From: Geodermatophilus tzadiensis
Lineage (GTDB): Bacteria; Actinomycetota; Actinomycetes; Mycobacteriales; Geodermatophilaceae
NCBI RefSeq assembly: GCF_003002915.1
Contig: NZ_PVTG01000001.1
Coordinates: 496,001-560,000, forward strand
Length of the DNA stretch: 64,000 nt
Direction: 5' to 3'
Shown here piece after piece: positions 8,627 to 18,789 of this stretch. Both the position numbers and the translations under genes were made by a program. Positions within the stretch are counted from its first letter, which is position 1. Each line of letters begins with the position of its first letter. A model generated the notes under the pieces. The model did no database searches. It was not told where the DNA came from and saw only the letters and a program-made list of their open reading frames with translations.

Positions 8627-9203
8627 CTGGGCCCTCCCCGAGCAGCGAGTCGATCACCGCGCGGAGGTCGTCCTGGGCGACCTCGCCGGTGTAGACGGCG
8701 GCCACCCGGCCGTCCCGGTCGAGCACGATGGTGGACGGGATCGCCGTGGCGGGGTAGTCCCGGAACGCCAGGGCGACCTCGCCGGCGGGGTCGTACAGCG
8801 AGGGGAACTCGATGCCCTCGCTGTCGACGAACGCCCGGGCGAACTGCTCGTCGGCCTCCTTGACGTTCAGGCCCAGGAACGCCACGCCCTCGTCGCGGAC
8901 GTCGGCGTAGACCTCCTGGAACTGCGGCGTCTCGACCCGGCAGGGCGGGCACCACGAGCCCCAGAAGTTGAGCACCGCGACCTGGCCGTCGAGCTCGGCG
9001 GAGGTCCAGTCCCCGCCACCGAGCAGGGTGCCGCCGAAACCGGGTGCGGCGGCCCGCTCGGCCTCCGGGATGAGCTCGCCGGCCGGGGTGGCGGCGACGA
9101 AGCGGAACTGGCCGCCGTTGGCGACGTCGACCTGGCCCTCGCCGGTCGCGCAGCCGGTGAGGACGGTCAGGGCCGCGGTCGCGGCGAGCAGGGCACGCCT
9201 CAT
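8616..9203 (-). CDS. TlpA/ResA-family thioredoxin lipoprotein
   Basis: 195 aa with a lipoprotein signal ([17 protein letters not shown], lipobox LTGC) and a TlpA-like fold carrying the active site WGSWCPPCR and the cis-Pro region AIPSTIVLD. It reduces the haem-binding cysteines of apocytochrome c outside the membrane, fed by the adjacent CcdA. The ATG start overlaps the previous stop as ATGA. Confidence 0.92.
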   Translation of the reverse strand: MRRALLAATAALTVLTGCATGEGQVDVANGGQFRFVAATPAGELIPEAERAAAPGFGGTLLGGGDWTSAELDGQVAVLNFWGSWCPPCRVETPQFQEVYADVRDEGVAFLGLNVKEADEQFARAFVDSEGIEFPSLYDPAGEVALAFRDYPATAIPSTIVLDRDGRVAAVYTGEVAQDDLRAVIDSLLGEGPGGG

Positions 9204-9838
9204 GCGCCGGGCACCGCGTCGGGGTCGGTGGCCCCGGCCGGCTCGGCGTAGGAGACGCCGACGACGCGGTCGCCCTCGTAGGTCACCGACGTCACGCTGG
9301 CCAGCCCGCACTGGCGGCGGCGCGGGTCGTGGGCGAAGCGCCTGCCCTCGAGGTGCAGCCGCAGCGTCCAGATGGGCAGCTGGTGGCTGACGCAGACGGC
9401 GGCGCTGCCGCGGGCGGCGTCGCGCGCGGCCTCGACGGCGGCGAGCATCCGCGCGGCGATCTCGACGTAGGGCTCGCCCCACGACGGGCGCAGCGGGTTG
9501 CGCAGCTTCCACCAGTGCTGCGGCGAGCGCAGGGCGCCGTCCCCCACGCCGACCCGGAGCCCCTCGAAGGCGTTGCCGGCCTCGATGAGCCGGTCGTCGA
9601 CGGCCACCGGCAGGTCGAGCCGCTCGGCCAGGGGTGCCGCGGTCTGCCGCGCCCGCTCCAGCGGGCTGGAGACCAGGTGGGTGACGCCGCGACCGGCCAG
9701 CCACTCCGCCGCCGTCCGGGCCATCTCCTCCCCCGCTTCGGAGAGCCGGTAGCCGGGCAGCCGGCCGTAGAGCACGCCCTGCGGGTTGTGCACCTCGCCG
9801 TGCCGCAGCAGGTGCACCGTCGTCGTCGCGTCGCTCAC
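9200..9838 (-). CDS. Histidine phosphatase family protein
   Basis: 212-aa phosphoglycerate-mutase-like enzyme. [10 protein letters not shown] carries the phospho-acceptor histidine and CVSHQLP the second catalytic histidine. Its place between hemL and the cytochrome c genes is conserved in mycobacteria, where its substrate is unknown. Both ends overlap the neighbours by 4 nt, so it is embedded in the operon. It could act on a phosphorylated metabolite rather than glycolytic substrates. Confidence 0.85.
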   Translation of the reverse strand: MSDATTTVHLLRHGEVHNPQGVLYGRLPGYRLSEAGEEMARTAAEWLAGRGVTHLVSSPLERARQTAAPLAERLDLPVAVDDRLIEAGNAFEGLRVGVGDGALRSPQHWWKLRNPLRPSWGEPYVEIAARMLAAVEAARDAARGSAAVCVSHQLPIWTLRLHLEGRRFAHDPRRRQCGLASVTSVTYEGDRVVGVSYAEPAGATDPDAVPGA

Positions 9839-11217
9839 GGGGACAGCTCCTGGGCGTCCTTGGCGGCCTCGTCGGGCGGGGCGTCGGCGGGGTCGGCGGC
9901 CGCGGCGGCGCGGGCGGCGGCGGGCAGTGCGTCGAGCACCCTCTCCACCGCCTCGTCGTCGAGGGCCGCGTTGACGAACCACGACTCGTAGGCCGACGGC
10001 GGCAGGTAGACGCCGCGGGCGAGCATCTCGTGGAAGAAGGCGGTGAACGCGGCGGTGTCCTGGGTGCGGGCGTCGTCGTAGTCGCGCACCTGGCGCTCGT
10101 CGGGCACGAAGAACACCGAGAACATCGAGCCGGCCTGCTGCACCCGGTGCGGGACGCCGGCGGCGAACAGCGCCGCGCTGGTGGCGCCGCGCAGCACCGC
10201 GGCCACCTGGTCGCAGCGGGCGTAGACGTCGTCGGTGCAGTGCCGCAGCGTGGTCAACCCGGCGGCGACCGCGACCGGGTTCCCCGCCAGCGTGCCGGCC
10301 TGGTAGACCGGCCCGGTCGGCGCGAGGTGGTCCATGAGGTCGGCCCGGCCGCCGAAGGCCGCCGCCGGGAGCCCGCCGCCCATGACCTTGCCGAAGGTGA
10401 ACAGGTCGGCGTCGACCGGGTCGTGGCCGTACCAGCCCGACCGGGACACCCGGAAGCCGGTCATCACCTCGTCGAGCAGCAGCAGCGCGCCGTGCGCGGC
10501 GGTGATCCGGCGCAGCTCGGCGTTGAAGCCGTCCAGCGGCGGGACGACGCCCATGTTGCCCGGGGCGGCCTCGCTGACGACGAGGGCGATGTCGGCGCCG
10601 CGCTCGGCGAAGACCCGCTCGACGGCGGCCACGTCGTTGTAGGGCAGCACGACCGTGTCGGCGGCCGCGCCGGTGGTGACGCCGGGGGTGTCGGGCAGGC
10701 CGAGGGTGGCCACGCCCGAGCCGGCCGACGCGAGCAGCGCGTCGACGTGGCCGTGGTAGCAGCCGGCGAACTTGACCACGACCGGCCGGCCGGTGGCGCC
10801 GCGGGCCAGCCGCACCGCCGAGAGCACCGCCTCGGTGCCGGAGTTGACCAGCCGCACCCGCTCCACCGGGGGCACGCGGGCGATGATCTCCTCGGCCAGC
10901 TCGAGCTCGCCCTCGGTGGGGGTGCCGAAGGAGAACCCGCGCCGCGCGGCGGCGGTGACCGCCTCGACGACGGCCGGGTGGGCGTGGCCCAGGATCATCG
11001 GCCCCCACGAGGCGACGAGGTCGACGTAGCGCCGGCCGTCGGCGTCGGTCAGCCACGGGCCGGAGCCCTGGGTCATGAAGCGCGGGGTGCCGCCGACGGC
11101 GCGGAACGCGCGCACCGGGGAGTTCACGCCACCCGGGGTGACGCGCTGCCCGCGCGCGAACAGCTCGGCCGAGACGGGTGCGGCGTAGTCGTACCGGGCG
11201 GTGTCCAGCGAGGTCAC
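9835..11217 (-). CDS. hemL: HemL, glutamate-1-semialdehyde aminomutase
   Basis: PLP enzyme of 460 aa converting glutamate-1-semialdehyde to 5-aminolevulinate, the second step of the C5 haem pathway started by HemA. Motifs: [14 protein letters not shown] at the N-terminus, [26 protein letters not shown] and the PLP lysine in [11 protein letters not shown]. The C-terminus has an extra Ala/Asp-rich tail. The GTG at 11217 overlaps the preceding stop as GTGA. Confidence 0.96.
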   Translation of the reverse strand: MTSLDTARYDYAAPVSAELFARGQRVTPGGVNSPVRAFRAVGGTPRFMTQGSGPWLTDADGRRYVDLVASWGPMILGHAHPAVVEAVTAAARRGFSFGTPTEGELELAEEIIARVPPVERVRLVNSGTEAVLSAVRLARGATGRPVVVKFAGCYHGHVDALLASAGSGVATLGLPDTPGVTTGAAADTVVLPYNDVAAVERVFAERGADIALVVSEAAPGNMGVVPPLDGFNAELRRITAAHGALLLLDEVMTGFRVSRSGWYGHDPVDADLFTFGKVMGGGLPAAAFGGRADLMDHLAPTGPVYQAGTLAGNPVAVAAGLTTLRHCTDDVYARCDQVAAVLRGATSAALFAAGVPHRVQQAGSMFSVFFVPDERQVRDYDDARTQDTAAFTAFFHEMLARGVYLPPSAYESWFVNAALDDEAVERVLDALPAAARAAAAADPADAPPDEAAKDAQELSP

Positions 11218-11777
11218 GGCCCCAGTGTCCCCCTCCCGCCGGAGCGGCCGTCGGGGGTGTCGGGGTCGGCGCGCTGTGACGTCCCCCTCGCCGACGTCCC
11301 CCTCGCCGGCACCGCGCCCAGCAGCGCGGTGCCGAGGGCCGCGGGGTCGCGGGTGGGGACCAGCACGGTGCGCCCGTCGGCCAGCCGCAGCGGCAACCCG
11401 GTGCGGCCGCGCGGCAGCGACCAGCCGCCGCCGAGCACGGGGGCGCCGGCGTCCGCCCCGGCCGTGCCCTCGCGGACGGCGCGCAGGTGGGCGGCGTCGA
11501 CGTCGGCCAGCGCCACCCGCTCGCGGCCCACCGACAGCGCGCCGTCGGGGCCGCCCGGGTCCACCCGCACCGTCCAGGCGCGGCGCGCGGCGAGGCAGAC
11601 GGAGGCGACGACCCCGGGCACCGCGACGAGGACCAGCACCCACAGCAGCGACGGCACGCGGGGTCCGGGCAGGGCGACGTCCAGGACCACGAGGACGCCC
11701 AGCGCGGCGGCCGCCAGCCAGCACGGCCGCCAGCTGCCGCCGGGCTCGACGTACCCGCCGCCCCCCGCCGGGGTCAC
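11214..11777 (-). CDS. Two-helix membrane protein between hemB and hemL
   Basis: 187 aa. Two close membrane helices (about residues 20-65) precede a soluble domain with [23 protein letters not shown] and [14 protein letters not shown], which reads like a small beta-rich (PH or DUF3093-type) domain. A membrane protein occupies the same slot after hemB in mycobacteria. Both ends overlap neighbours by 4 nt. The domain assignment is tentative; no activity is proposed. Confidence 0.65.
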   Translation of the reverse strand: MTPAGGGGYVEPGGSWRPCWLAAAALGVLVVLDVALPGPRVPSLLWVLVLVAVPGVVASVCLAARRAWTVRVDPGGPDGALSVGRERVALADVDAAHLRAVREGTAGADAGAPVLGGGWSLPRGRTGLPLRLADGRTVLVPTRDPAALGTALLGAVPARGTSARGTSQRADPDTPDGRSGGRGTLGP

Positions 11778-12772
11778 CGCAGCAGGCGCGCGGCCTCGAC
11801 GGCCCAGTAGGTGAGCACCTGGCCGGCACCGGCCCGCCGGATGGCGGTGAGCGTCTCCAGGATGGCGCGCTCGCGGTCGATCCAGCCGTTGCGGGCGGCC
11901 GCCTCGACCATCGCGTACTCGCCGCTGACCTGGTAGGCGCTGACCGGGACGTCGACGGCGTCGGCGACCCGGGCCACGATGTCCAGGTAGGGCAGCGCCG
12001 GCTTGACCATGACCGCGTCGGCGCCCTCGGCCAGGTCCTGGCGCACCTCGCGCAGCGCCTCGTCGGCGTTGGGCGGGTCCATCTGGTAGGTCGAGCGGTC
12101 GCCGAACCGGGGCGCGCCCTCGGCCGCCTCGCGGAACGGGCCGTAGAAGCCCGAGGCGTACTTGGCGGCGTAGGCGAGGATCGGCGTCTCGGTGAACGCG
12201 CGGGAGTCCAGCGCGCGGCGGATGGCCGCGACCTGCCCGTCCATCATCCCGCTGGGGGCGATGACGTGGGCCCCGGCCTGCGCCTGGGCGATCGCCACGG
12301 ACGCGTAGCGGTCCAGCGTGGGGTCGTTGTCGACGACGCCGGCCGGCGTGACCACCCCGCAGTGCCCGTGGGAGGTGTACTCGCACAGGCACAGGTCGGC
12401 CATGAGCACCAGCTCGTCGCCGAGGTCGGCCCGCAGCTCGCGCAGCGCGACGTTGACGATCCCGTCGGCGGCGTCGGCCTGCGAGCCCACCTCGTCCTTC
12501 TCGGCCGGGACGCCGAACAGGATCAGCCCGCCGATGCCGGCCTCGGCCGCCTCGTGCGCGGCCTTGCGCAGCGAGTCGACCGTGTGCTGGACGACGCCGG
12601 GCATCGAGCCGATGGGCTGGGCCTCGGTGATGCCCTCCTTGACGAAGACCGGCAGCACCAGGTCGGCCGGGGCCACCCGCGTCTGCGCGGTGAGCCGGCG
12701 CAGCGCGGGCGTCGACCGCAGCCGGCGCCCGCGCGCGAAGCCGGGGTGCGACCCGCCCTGCGCCGGGGTCAC
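11774..12772 (-). CDS. hemB: HemB, porphobilinogen synthase
   Basis: 332-aa enzyme that condenses two 5-aminolevulinates. The Schiff-base lysine is in [10 protein letters not shown] and the second active-site lysine in [13 protein letters not shown]. The Cys-rich metal site [14 protein letters not shown] indicates a zinc-dependent enzyme. GTGA overlaps occur at both ends, with hemD upstream and the membrane protein downstream. Confidence 0.96.
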   Translation of the reverse strand: MTPAQGGSHPGFARGRRLRSTPALRRLTAQTRVAPADLVLPVFVKEGITEAQPIGSMPGVVQHTVDSLRKAAHEAAEAGIGGLILFGVPAEKDEVGSQADAADGIVNVALRELRADLGDELVLMADLCLCEYTSHGHCGVVTPAGVVDNDPTLDRYASVAIAQAQAGAHVIAPSGMMDGQVAAIRRALDSRAFTETPILAYAAKYASGFYGPFREAAEGAPRFGDRSTYQMDPPNADEALREVRQDLAEGADAVMVKPALPYLDIVARVADAVDVPVSAYQVSGEYAMVEAAARNGWIDRERAILETLTAIRRAGAGQVLTYWAVEAARLLR

Positions 12773-14298
12773 TGCCCGGCCTCCGCCCGCTTGGCCTCGG
12801 CGTACTCGGCCAGCGCGTCGACCAGCGGGCCCACGGCGGCGGTCTCGGGCTGCACGTCCACCCGCAGCCCGAACTCCTGGGCGGTGGCCGCGGTGGCCGG
12901 GCCGATGACCGCGACGACGGTCTTGGCGTGCGGCTTGCCGGCGATGCCGACCAGGTTGCGCACGGTGCTCGACGAGGTGAAGCACACCGCGTCGAAGCCG
13001 CCCCCCTTGATCGCCTCGCGCACCGGCGCCGGCGGCGGGGCCGCCCGGACGGTCCGGTAGGCGGTCACGTCGTCGATCTCCCAGCCGCGCTCCTGCAGGC
13101 CCGCGGCGAGGGTCTCGGTGGCGATGTCGGCGCGGGGCAGCAGCACCCGGTTGATCGGGTCGAGGACGTCGTCGTACTCGGGGAAGTCGGCCAGCAGTCC
13201 CTCGCTCGACTGGGCGCCCGAGGGCACCAGCTCGGGCACGATGCCGAAGGCGCGCACCGACTCGGCGGTCTGCTCGCCGACGCAGGCCACCTTGACGCCG
13301 GCGAACGCGCGGGCGTCGAGGCCGAGCTCGGCGAACTTCTCGCGGACGGCCTTCACCGCGTTGGCCGAGGTGAACACGATCCAGCCGTAGCGGCCGGTGA
13401 CCAGACCCTTGATCGCCCGGTCCATCTGGGCGGCGCTGCGCGGGGGCTCCACGGCGATGGTGGGCACCTCGACCGGCACCGCGCCGTAGGCCCGCAGCCG
13501 GTCGCTCATCTCACCGGCCTGGTCCTTGGTGCGCGGCACCAGCACCCGCCAGCCGAACAGCGGCCGGCTCTCCCACCAGGAGAGCTTCCCGCGCTTGTCG
13601 ACGGCCGCGCCGACGGTGGCCACGACCGTGCCGGTGAGCGCGTCGACGCCCGCGGTCTTCTCGGCCACGGCCGACAGCTTCGCCACGACGCTCTTCTGGC
13701 CGGTGCCCGAGCCTGCCGCGGTGACCACGACGGGCGTGGCGGCGGACAGGCCGCCCTCGACCAGCCGGGCGGCGGCGTCGGGGAGCTGCTCGGCGCCGGC
13801 CTGCAGCACCACCGGGGCGCCCAGCGCGGCGGCCGCGCCGGCCAGCGCCGGCAGGTCGGCCGTGCCGTCGCGGAGGTCCGCGGTCAGCGAGGTGCCGCCG
13901 AGGGCGACCCCGGCGTAGGCGGGGACGGCGGTCGCGGGCGCGACGCCGGGGACGACGTCGAAGGCCACCGAGGTGCGGCCGACGGCGAGCACCTCCTTGA
14001 CCGCGGCGTCGGAGGTGAACGGGTCTCCGGCGACCAGGCGGACGACGACGTCGCCGCCCTTCGCCGCGGCGACCGCACCCTTGGCGACGTCGGCCGGCTC
14101 CCCGCTGACGGGGGTGAGCTCGAGGCCGGGCCGGCTCTCGCGGACGGCGTCCTGCACGGCGGCGGGGACGTCGGGGTCGACGAGCACGACCGTGGCCTCG
14201 GCCAGCGCGGCCGTGGCCCGGGCGGTCAGCATGCCGGGGTCGCCGGGGCCGGCGCCGACGAAGACGACGCGGCCTGGGGTCTTGCGGAAGCGCGTCAT
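12769..14298 (-). CDS. hemD: Bifunctional SUMT-like / uroporphyrinogen-III synthase
   Basis: 509-aa fusion. The N-terminal half (to ~245) is a CobA-like methyltransferase with VVFVGAGPGDPGMLT and VVRLVAGDPF; the C-terminal half is HemD (VLVPRTKDQAGEMSDRLRAYGA, VFTSANAV, CFTSSSTV). HemD closes the tetrapyrrole ring. The first half would methylate uroporphyrinogen III towards sirohaem or cobalamin, although some expected SUMT motifs look weak. AGGAG lies 7 nt before the ATG. Confidence 0.92.
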   Translation of the reverse strand: MTRFRKTPGRVVFVGAGPGDPGMLTARATAALAEATVVLVDPDVPAAVQDAVRESRPGLELTPVSGEPADVAKGAVAAAKGGDVVVRLVAGDPFTSDAAVKEVLAVGRTSVAFDVVPGVAPATAVPAYAGVALGGTSLTADLRDGTADLPALAGAAAALGAPVVLQAGAEQLPDAAARLVEGGLSAATPVVVTAAGSGTGQKSVVAKLSAVAEKTAGVDALTGTVVATVGAAVDKRGKLSWWESRPLFGWRVLVPRTKDQAGEMSDRLRAYGAVPVEVPTIAVEPPRSAAQMDRAIKGLVTGRYGWIVFTSANAVKAVREKFAELGLDARAFAGVKVACVGEQTAESVRAFGIVPELVPSGAQSSEGLLADFPEYDDVLDPINRVLLPRADIATETLAAGLQERGWEIDDVTAYRTVRAAPPPAPVREAIKGGGFDAVCFTSSSTVRNLVGIAGKPHAKTVVAVIGPATAATAQEFGLRVDVQPETAAVGPLVDALAEYAEAKRAEAGQ

Positions 14299-14389
14299 CG
14301 CGTGCTCCTGGTCCTTGTGGGTGTCGTGCCCCTCGGGAGGGCGTGGGCGGGGGTCGTGGGGGCCGGGGCGGGCTGCCCGGCGGAGGGGG

Positions 14390-15325
14390 TCACCGGGACG
14401 CCGCCACCAGCTCGGCGGCGCCGCGGTCGAGCAGCTCGGCGGCGATCTCGCGGCCGAGCCGCTCGGCGTCGCCCACCGGGCCGGTGACCGAGCCGCGGAC
14501 GCCGTCGCTGCCGTCGAGCGCGGTGACCGAGGCCCGCAGGTAGAGCTCGGGACCGTCGTCGCCCTCGGCCAGCTCCGCGTACGCGGCGACCGGCGCGCTG
14601 CACCCGGCCTCCAGCGCGGCGAGCGTGGTGCGCTCGGCGAGCACGCAGGCACGGGTGGCGGCGTCGTCGAGGGCGGCGAGCACCTCCAGTGTGCGCTCGT
14701 CGTCGACCCGGCACTCGACGGCCAGCGCGCCCTGGGCGGGGGCGGGCAGCACCTGCAGCGGGTCGAGGGTCTCGGTGATCGTGCCGAGCCGGCCCAGGCG
14801 GGCGAGCCCCGCGCGGGCGAGCACGACGGCGTCGAGGTCGCCGGGCACGACGCGGGCCATCCGGGTGTCGACGTTGCCGCGGATCGGCACGACGTCCAGG
14901 CCCAGGCCCAGGGCGCGCAGCTGGGCGACCCGGCGGGGGGCGCCGGTGCCCACCCGGGCGCCGGCGGGCAGCTCGCCGAGGGTGAGCCCGTCGCGGGCGA
15001 CGAGCGCGTCGCGCGGGTCCTCGCGGGGCGGGACGGCGGCCAGCACCAGGCCGGCCTCCGGCGCGGTGGGCAGGTCCTTGTAGCTGTGCACGGCGACGTC
15101 GACGGTGCCCTCGAGCAGGGCTTGCCGGATGGCGGTGACGAAGACGCCGGTGCCGCCGAGCTGGGCGATGGCCGCGGCCGACCGGTCGCCCTCGGTGCTG
15201 ATGTGCACGAGCTCGACCGGCAGCCCGCTGGCCGCGGTGATGGCGTCGGCGACGGCCTGCGACTGGGTGCGGGCCAGCTGGCTGGCGCGGGTGCCCAGCC
15301 GCAGCGTGCGGGTGGCGGTGGTCAC
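14390..15325 (-). CDS. hemC: HemC, hydroxymethylbilane synthase
   Basis: 311 aa. [14 protein letters not shown] starts the porphobilinogen-binding domain; HSYKDLPT and [10 protein letters not shown] follow; the dipyrromethane cofactor cysteine is in [12 protein letters not shown]. It polymerises four porphobilinogens. The GTG overlaps the hemA stop as GTGA. The 91-nt gap to hemD is the only real break in the rex-to-ccsB chain and shows no clear hairpin or promoter. Confidence 0.96.
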   Translation of the reverse strand: MTTATRTLRLGTRASQLARTQSQAVADAITAASGLPVELVHISTEGDRSAAAIAQLGGTGVFVTAIRQALLEGTVDVAVHSYKDLPTAPEAGLVLAAVPPREDPRDALVARDGLTLGELPAGARVGTGAPRRVAQLRALGLGLDVVPIRGNVDTRMARVVPGDLDAVVLARAGLARLGRLGTITETLDPLQVLPAPAQGALAVECRVDDERTLEVLAALDDAATRACVLAERTTLAALEAGCSAPVAAYAELAEGDDGPELYLRASVTALDGSDGVRGSVTGPVGDAERLGREIAAELLDRGAAELVAASR

Positions 15326-16713
15326 GCGGCGCCGCCCGGGCGCAGCTCGTCGGGGTCGACGCCGACCGCCTCGGCCAGGTGCGACCCGTCGGCGGGCACC
15401 TCGGCGTCGATGCCCAGCCCGAACAGCGCGCGCAGCGCGTCGGCGTAGTCGACGCCGCCCGGGGTGCTGGCCAGCTCCTTGACCCGCACGGTCGGCTCGT
15501 GCAGGAGCTTGTCGACGACGCGGCGCACGGTGCGGGTGATCTCGCTGCGGGCGCGGGCGTCGAGGTCGGGCAGGCGGGTCGACAGCCGCAGCAGCTCGGC
15601 GTCGACGACCTCGGCGGCCTGGCTGCGCAGCGCCGACACCGTCGGGGCCACGGCGGCGGCCTGCCGCTCGGCGCGCAGCAGCGCGGTCTCGGCCTCGATG
15701 AGCGCGTGCGCCGCCGAGACGTCGTCGGCACCGACGGCGCCGGCCTCCGGGTCGGCGCCGGTCGCCGGGCGGTCGCCGTGCAGGAGGGCGCCGTTGCGCT
15801 CGCCCTGCAGCAGGGCCAGGTCGACGACGTGCACGCCGGGCAGCGCGGCCACGCCGGGGTCGACGTCGCGGGGCAGCGCCAGGTCGACGACGGCCAGCGG
15901 GCGGCCGGGGCGGCCGGCCATCGCGGTGGCGACGGCGTCGGTGGAGACGACCAGGCCGGTGGCGCCGGTGCAGGTGACCAGCACGTCGACGTCGGCGATG
16001 GCCTGCGGCAGGTCGGCGAGCTCGGCGGTGCCGCCGTCGACGGCCGCGGCCAGCCGGGCCGCCGACTCCGGGGAGCGGCTGGCGACGGTGACCAGCGCCC
16101 CGCGGCGGGAGAGCGTGGTGGCGGCGAGCGCGCCCATGGAGCCGGCGCCGACGACCAGCACCGGGCGGCCGGCCAGCGGGCCGACACGGGCCTCGGCGCG
16201 GTCGAGGGAGACGGTCACCAGCGACTGGCCGGCCCGGTCGATGCCGGTCTCGGCGTGCACCCGCTTGCCCACCCGCAGGGCGTGCTGGGCCACCGGGTGC
16301 AGGGCGCGGGCGACCGTGCCCTCCTCCTGGGCGAGGGCGTAGGCGGTGCGCAGCTGGCCGAGCACCTGGGTCTCGCCAACGACCATGGAGTCCAGGCCGG
16401 CGGCCACGGTGAACAGGTGGGCGACGGCCTGGTCCTCGTAGTGGACGGTGACGTAGGGCGAGAGCTCCTCGACGGTGGCGCCGGCCTGGCGGGCGAGCAC
16501 CCGGCTGACCTCGGCGACGCCGCCGTGGAAGCGGTCGACCTCGGCGAAGACCTCCACCCGGTTGCAGGTGGCCAGCACCAGCGCCTCGCTGACGTGGTCG
16601 CTGCCGACCAGCTCGTGCAGCGCCTTGACCTGGTCGTCGCGGGTCATGGCGAACTGCTCGAGCAGCGCGACCGGCGCGGTCTGGTGGCTGATGCCGACGG
16701 CGAGCAGGCTCAT
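15322..16713 (-). CDS. hemA: HemA, glutamyl-tRNA reductase
   Basis: 463 aa; reduces glutamyl-tRNA to glutamate-1-semialdehyde with NADPH. The catalytic cysteine is in [12 protein letters not shown], the tRNA/substrate region in [15 protein letters not shown], and the nucleotide-binding glycine motif in [10 protein letters not shown]. It is the committed step of haem synthesis and lies directly after rex (ATGA overlap), consistent with redox control. Confidence 0.96.
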   Translation of the reverse strand: MSLLAVGISHQTAPVALLEQFAMTRDDQVKALHELVGSDHVSEALVLATCNRVEVFAEVDRFHGGVAEVSRVLARQAGATVEELSPYVTVHYEDQAVAHLFTVAAGLDSMVVGETQVLGQLRTAYALAQEEGTVARALHPVAQHALRVGKRVHAETGIDRAGQSLVTVSLDRAEARVGPLAGRPVLVVGAGSMGALAATTLSRRGALVTVASRSPESAARLAAAVDGGTAELADLPQAIADVDVLVTCTGATGLVVSTDAVATAMAGRPGRPLAVVDLALPRDVDPGVAALPGVHVVDLALLQGERNGALLHGDRPATGADPEAGAVGADDVSAAHALIEAETALLRAERQAAAVAPTVSALRSQAAEVVDAELLRLSTRLPDLDARARSEITRTVRRVVDKLLHEPTVRVKELASTPGGVDYADALRALFGLGIDAEVPADGSHLAEAVGVDPDELRPGGAA

Positions 16714-17381
16714 GCCATCCCCCCGGCGGGGGTGAGGACGGTCGCGGCCGGGCCGCGCTGCTTGTCGAGGAACGCGAGGACCTGGAGCTCGACGGAGAGG
16801 TCGACCTGGCGGACGTCGACCCCCGCGGGCGCGGTGAGCGCCACCGGTGCGAAGTTCAAGATGCTCCTCACCCCGGCCGAGGTCAGCCGGTCGCAGACCC
16901 GCTGGGCCACCTCGGCCGGTGTCGCGATGACCCCGATCGTCGCCCGGGTGGCGGTGACGACCTCGTCGAGCTCCTCCATCGGGCGGACCACCCGGCCGCC
17001 GACCTCCTGGCCGACGCGGGCCGGCGAGGCGTCGAACAGGCCGACGAACTCGAACCCGCGGCTGCCGAAGCCGCCGTAGCCGGCCAGCGCCGAACCGAGG
17101 TTGCCCAGCCCGACCAGCACGCAGGCGTGCGCGGTCTCCATCCCGAGCACCCCGGCGATGCGGTCGCGCAGGGTGGCCACCTCGTAGCCCACCCCGCGGG
17201 TGCCGCAGGGCCCGAGGTGCGAGAGGTCCTTGCGCAGCCCCGCCGGGTTGACGCCGGCCGCCGAGGCCAGCTCACCGGAGGAGACGGTGCCGCGACCGCC
17301 GTCGGCGAGGCTGCTGAGCACCCGCAGGTACACGGCCAGGCGCGCGACGGTGGCCTCCGGGATCCGGGGCCGCGACTGCAT
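16710..17381 (-). CDS. rex: Rex, NADH/NAD+-sensing repressor
   Basis: 223 aa. N-terminal winged helix ([18 protein letters not shown] ... [15 protein letters not shown]) and C-terminal Rossmann domain with [15 protein letters not shown]. Rex releases DNA when NADH is high and controls respiratory and haem genes in actinobacteria. An ATG start is taken; a GTG one codon earlier is equally possible. It heads the haem/cytochrome c operon, and a candidate Rex site is found ~110 nt upstream. Confidence 0.95.
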   Translation of the reverse strand: MQSRPRIPEATVARLAVYLRVLSSLADGGRGTVSSGELASAAGVNPAGLRKDLSHLGPCGTRGVGYEVATLRDRIAGVLGMETAHACVLVGLGNLGSALAGYGGFGSRGFEFVGLFDASPARVGQEVGGRVVRPMEELDEVVTATRATIGVIATPAEVAQRVCDRLTSAGVRSILNFAPVALTAPAGVDVRQVDLSVELQVLAFLDKQRGPAATVLTPAGGMA

Positions 17382-17491
17382 CACGGGTCCACTCCACAGC
17401 GGTCGCGCCCGGACGACGGCGGGAGCCGAGGGGGGCGGACGACATCGGGGATCCGGGCGGACGACCGCCCGGCGTCTGCCACGGTAACCGC

Positions 17492-17509
17492 TTGTGAACG
17501 CAGGAACAA
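17492..17509. promoter_or_regulatory. Candidate Rex operator (ROP)
   Basis: TTGTGAACGCAGGAACAA. The left half-site is the perfect TTGTGAAC of the streptomycete Rex operator (TTGTGAACGCGTTCACAA); the right half keeps only the terminal ACAA. Spacing and length (18 bp) match. It lies in the 224-bp gap upstream of rex, where the promoter of the whole operon must be, suggesting autoregulation. Confidence 0.55.
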
Positions 17510-17605
17510 AGTCGCGGCGACCGCACCGGCCGCCTGGCCAGCAGGGACGCGCGGTGCTGTGTCCGACACCATAGCCGGACGGGACCGGGTCGGCGCGCGC
17601 CGGGC

Positions 17606-17878
17606 CTAGCCGAGCCCCAGGTCGCGGCGCAGCCGCGGGACGTCGACGGTGAAGTAGGAGTGCTCGCGGCCGTTGAGAAGCACCACCGGCACGCGGTCGC
17701 CGTACTCGGCGCGCAGGTCGGGGTCGGTGTCGACGTCGACCTCGCGACTGGCCACCCCCGCCTCGGCGGCGATCCGGGCCACCGTCTCGGCGGCGGCCAC
17801 GCACAGGTGGCAGCCCTCGCGGGTGAGCAGCTCCAGCCTCGGCGGTGCCGCGCCCGTGGCGGCTGCGGACGTGTTCAC
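17606..17878 (-). CDS. Glutaredoxin-like thioredoxin-fold protein
   Basis: 90 aa with the active-site-like motif REGCHLC, the cis-Pro region RVPVVLLNG and a short C-terminal helix, matching the DUF836/glutaredoxin-like family. The GTG at 17878 has GGGAGGAGG 5 nt upstream. It is divergent from the sigma factor and in line with rex. Mycobacteria have a similar small protein near hemA. Partner unknown. Confidence 0.85.
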   Translation of the reverse strand: MNTSAAATGAAPPRLELLTREGCHLCVAAAETVARIAAEAGVASREVDVDTDPDLRAEYGDRVPVVLLNGREHSYFTVDVPRLRRDLGLG

Positions 17879-18071
17879 GGCGCCTCCTCCCGGCCGCTGC
17901 ACCCGCTTCCCGGGGGAGGCGCGGGAGCGACCGGCCGACGTGGACGGTTCGCAGTCATGTTGTCACCATGGGACACGACCCGCAGCAGCGCGGGCACCCG
18001 CCGAACCGGGAGCGACCCCCGTCGGGCGAGCCGCCGCGGCTCGGCTGGCCGACGAGGAGGTCGACGCCCGC

Positions 18072-18683
18072 ATGCCGCAGCCGCGCCCGGTGGACGACGG
18101 CGCGCTCGCGGCCCTCGAGGAGGAGCTGCCGGCCGACGGGGTCGACGTCTGGGGCCTGGTCCGCCGCGCCCAGGACGGCGACGCCGAGGCGTTCGGGCAG
18201 CTCTACGACCACTACGTGACGGTGGTGCACCGCTACCTGCTGCACCGGGTGGGCGACCGGGCGCTGGCCGAGGACTTCACCAGCGAGACCTTCGTGCGGG
18301 CGCTGCGGCGCATCGACTCGCTGTCGTTCCAGGGCCGCGACGTCGGTGCCTGGCTGGTGACGATCGCCCGCAACATCGTCCGCGACCACGTGAAGAGCAG
18401 CCGCTTCCGGCTGGAGGTCACCACCGCCGACATGCGCGACGCCGACCGGGCCACCGACGGCGTCGAGGACGCCGTCGTCGCCCGGCTGACCACCGAGCAG
18501 CTGCTGGCCTGCGTCCGGCAGCTGGGCAGCGAGCAGCAGGAGTGCATCTCGCTGCGGTTCCTGCAGGGCCTGTCGGTGTCGGAGACCGCCGCGGTGATGG
18601 GCAAGAAGGACGGCGCGGTCAAGGCCCTGCAGCACCGGGCGGTGCGCCGCCTGGCGAGCCTGCTGCCGGAGGGGCTGCGGTGA
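18072..18683 (+). CDS. bldN: BldN-type ECF RNA polymerase sigma factor
   Basis: 203 aa with sigma region 2 (AFGQLYDHYVTVVHRYLL ... DFTSETFVRALRR, GAWLVTIARNIVRDHVKSSR) and region 4 (LGSEQQECISLRFLQGLSV, AAVMGKKDGAVKALQHRAVR). The sequence and the neighbourhood (rex/hemA cluster, DUF5667 membrane protein, HAD phosphatase) resemble streptomycete BldN, which drives developmental genes under the anti-sigma RsbN. The ATG is 11 nt after GAGGAGG. What it controls outside Streptomyces is unknown. Confidence 0.85.
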   Translation: MPQPRPVDDGALAALEEELPADGVDVWGLVRRAQDGDAEAFGQLYDHYVTVVHRYLLHRVGDRALAEDFTSETFVRALRRIDSLSFQGRDVGAWLVTIARNIVRDHVKSSRFRLEVTTADMRDADRATDGVEDAVVARLTTEQLLACVRQLGSEQQECISLRFLQGLSVSETAAVMGKKDGAVKALQHRAVRRLASLLPEGLR

Positions 18684-18789
18684 CGGTCGGGGATCCCGGG
18701 GTCGCCCCCGACAGGGACCCCGTATCGGCTCGGGAGCGGCCTCGTTGCTCCGGTCGACGACGTCCCGACCGACGCACCGGAGGACCCGG

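Noticed and set aside
14299..14389. Separate promoter or terminator between hemC and hemD
   Set aside because: The 91 bp contain only GC-rich filler and the hemD Shine-Dalgarno; no TAnnnT hexamer at a suitable place and no strong stem.
17382..17605. Possible riboswitch upstream of rex
   Set aside because: No recognisable aptamer sequence; the only structured signal is the Rex-like operator.
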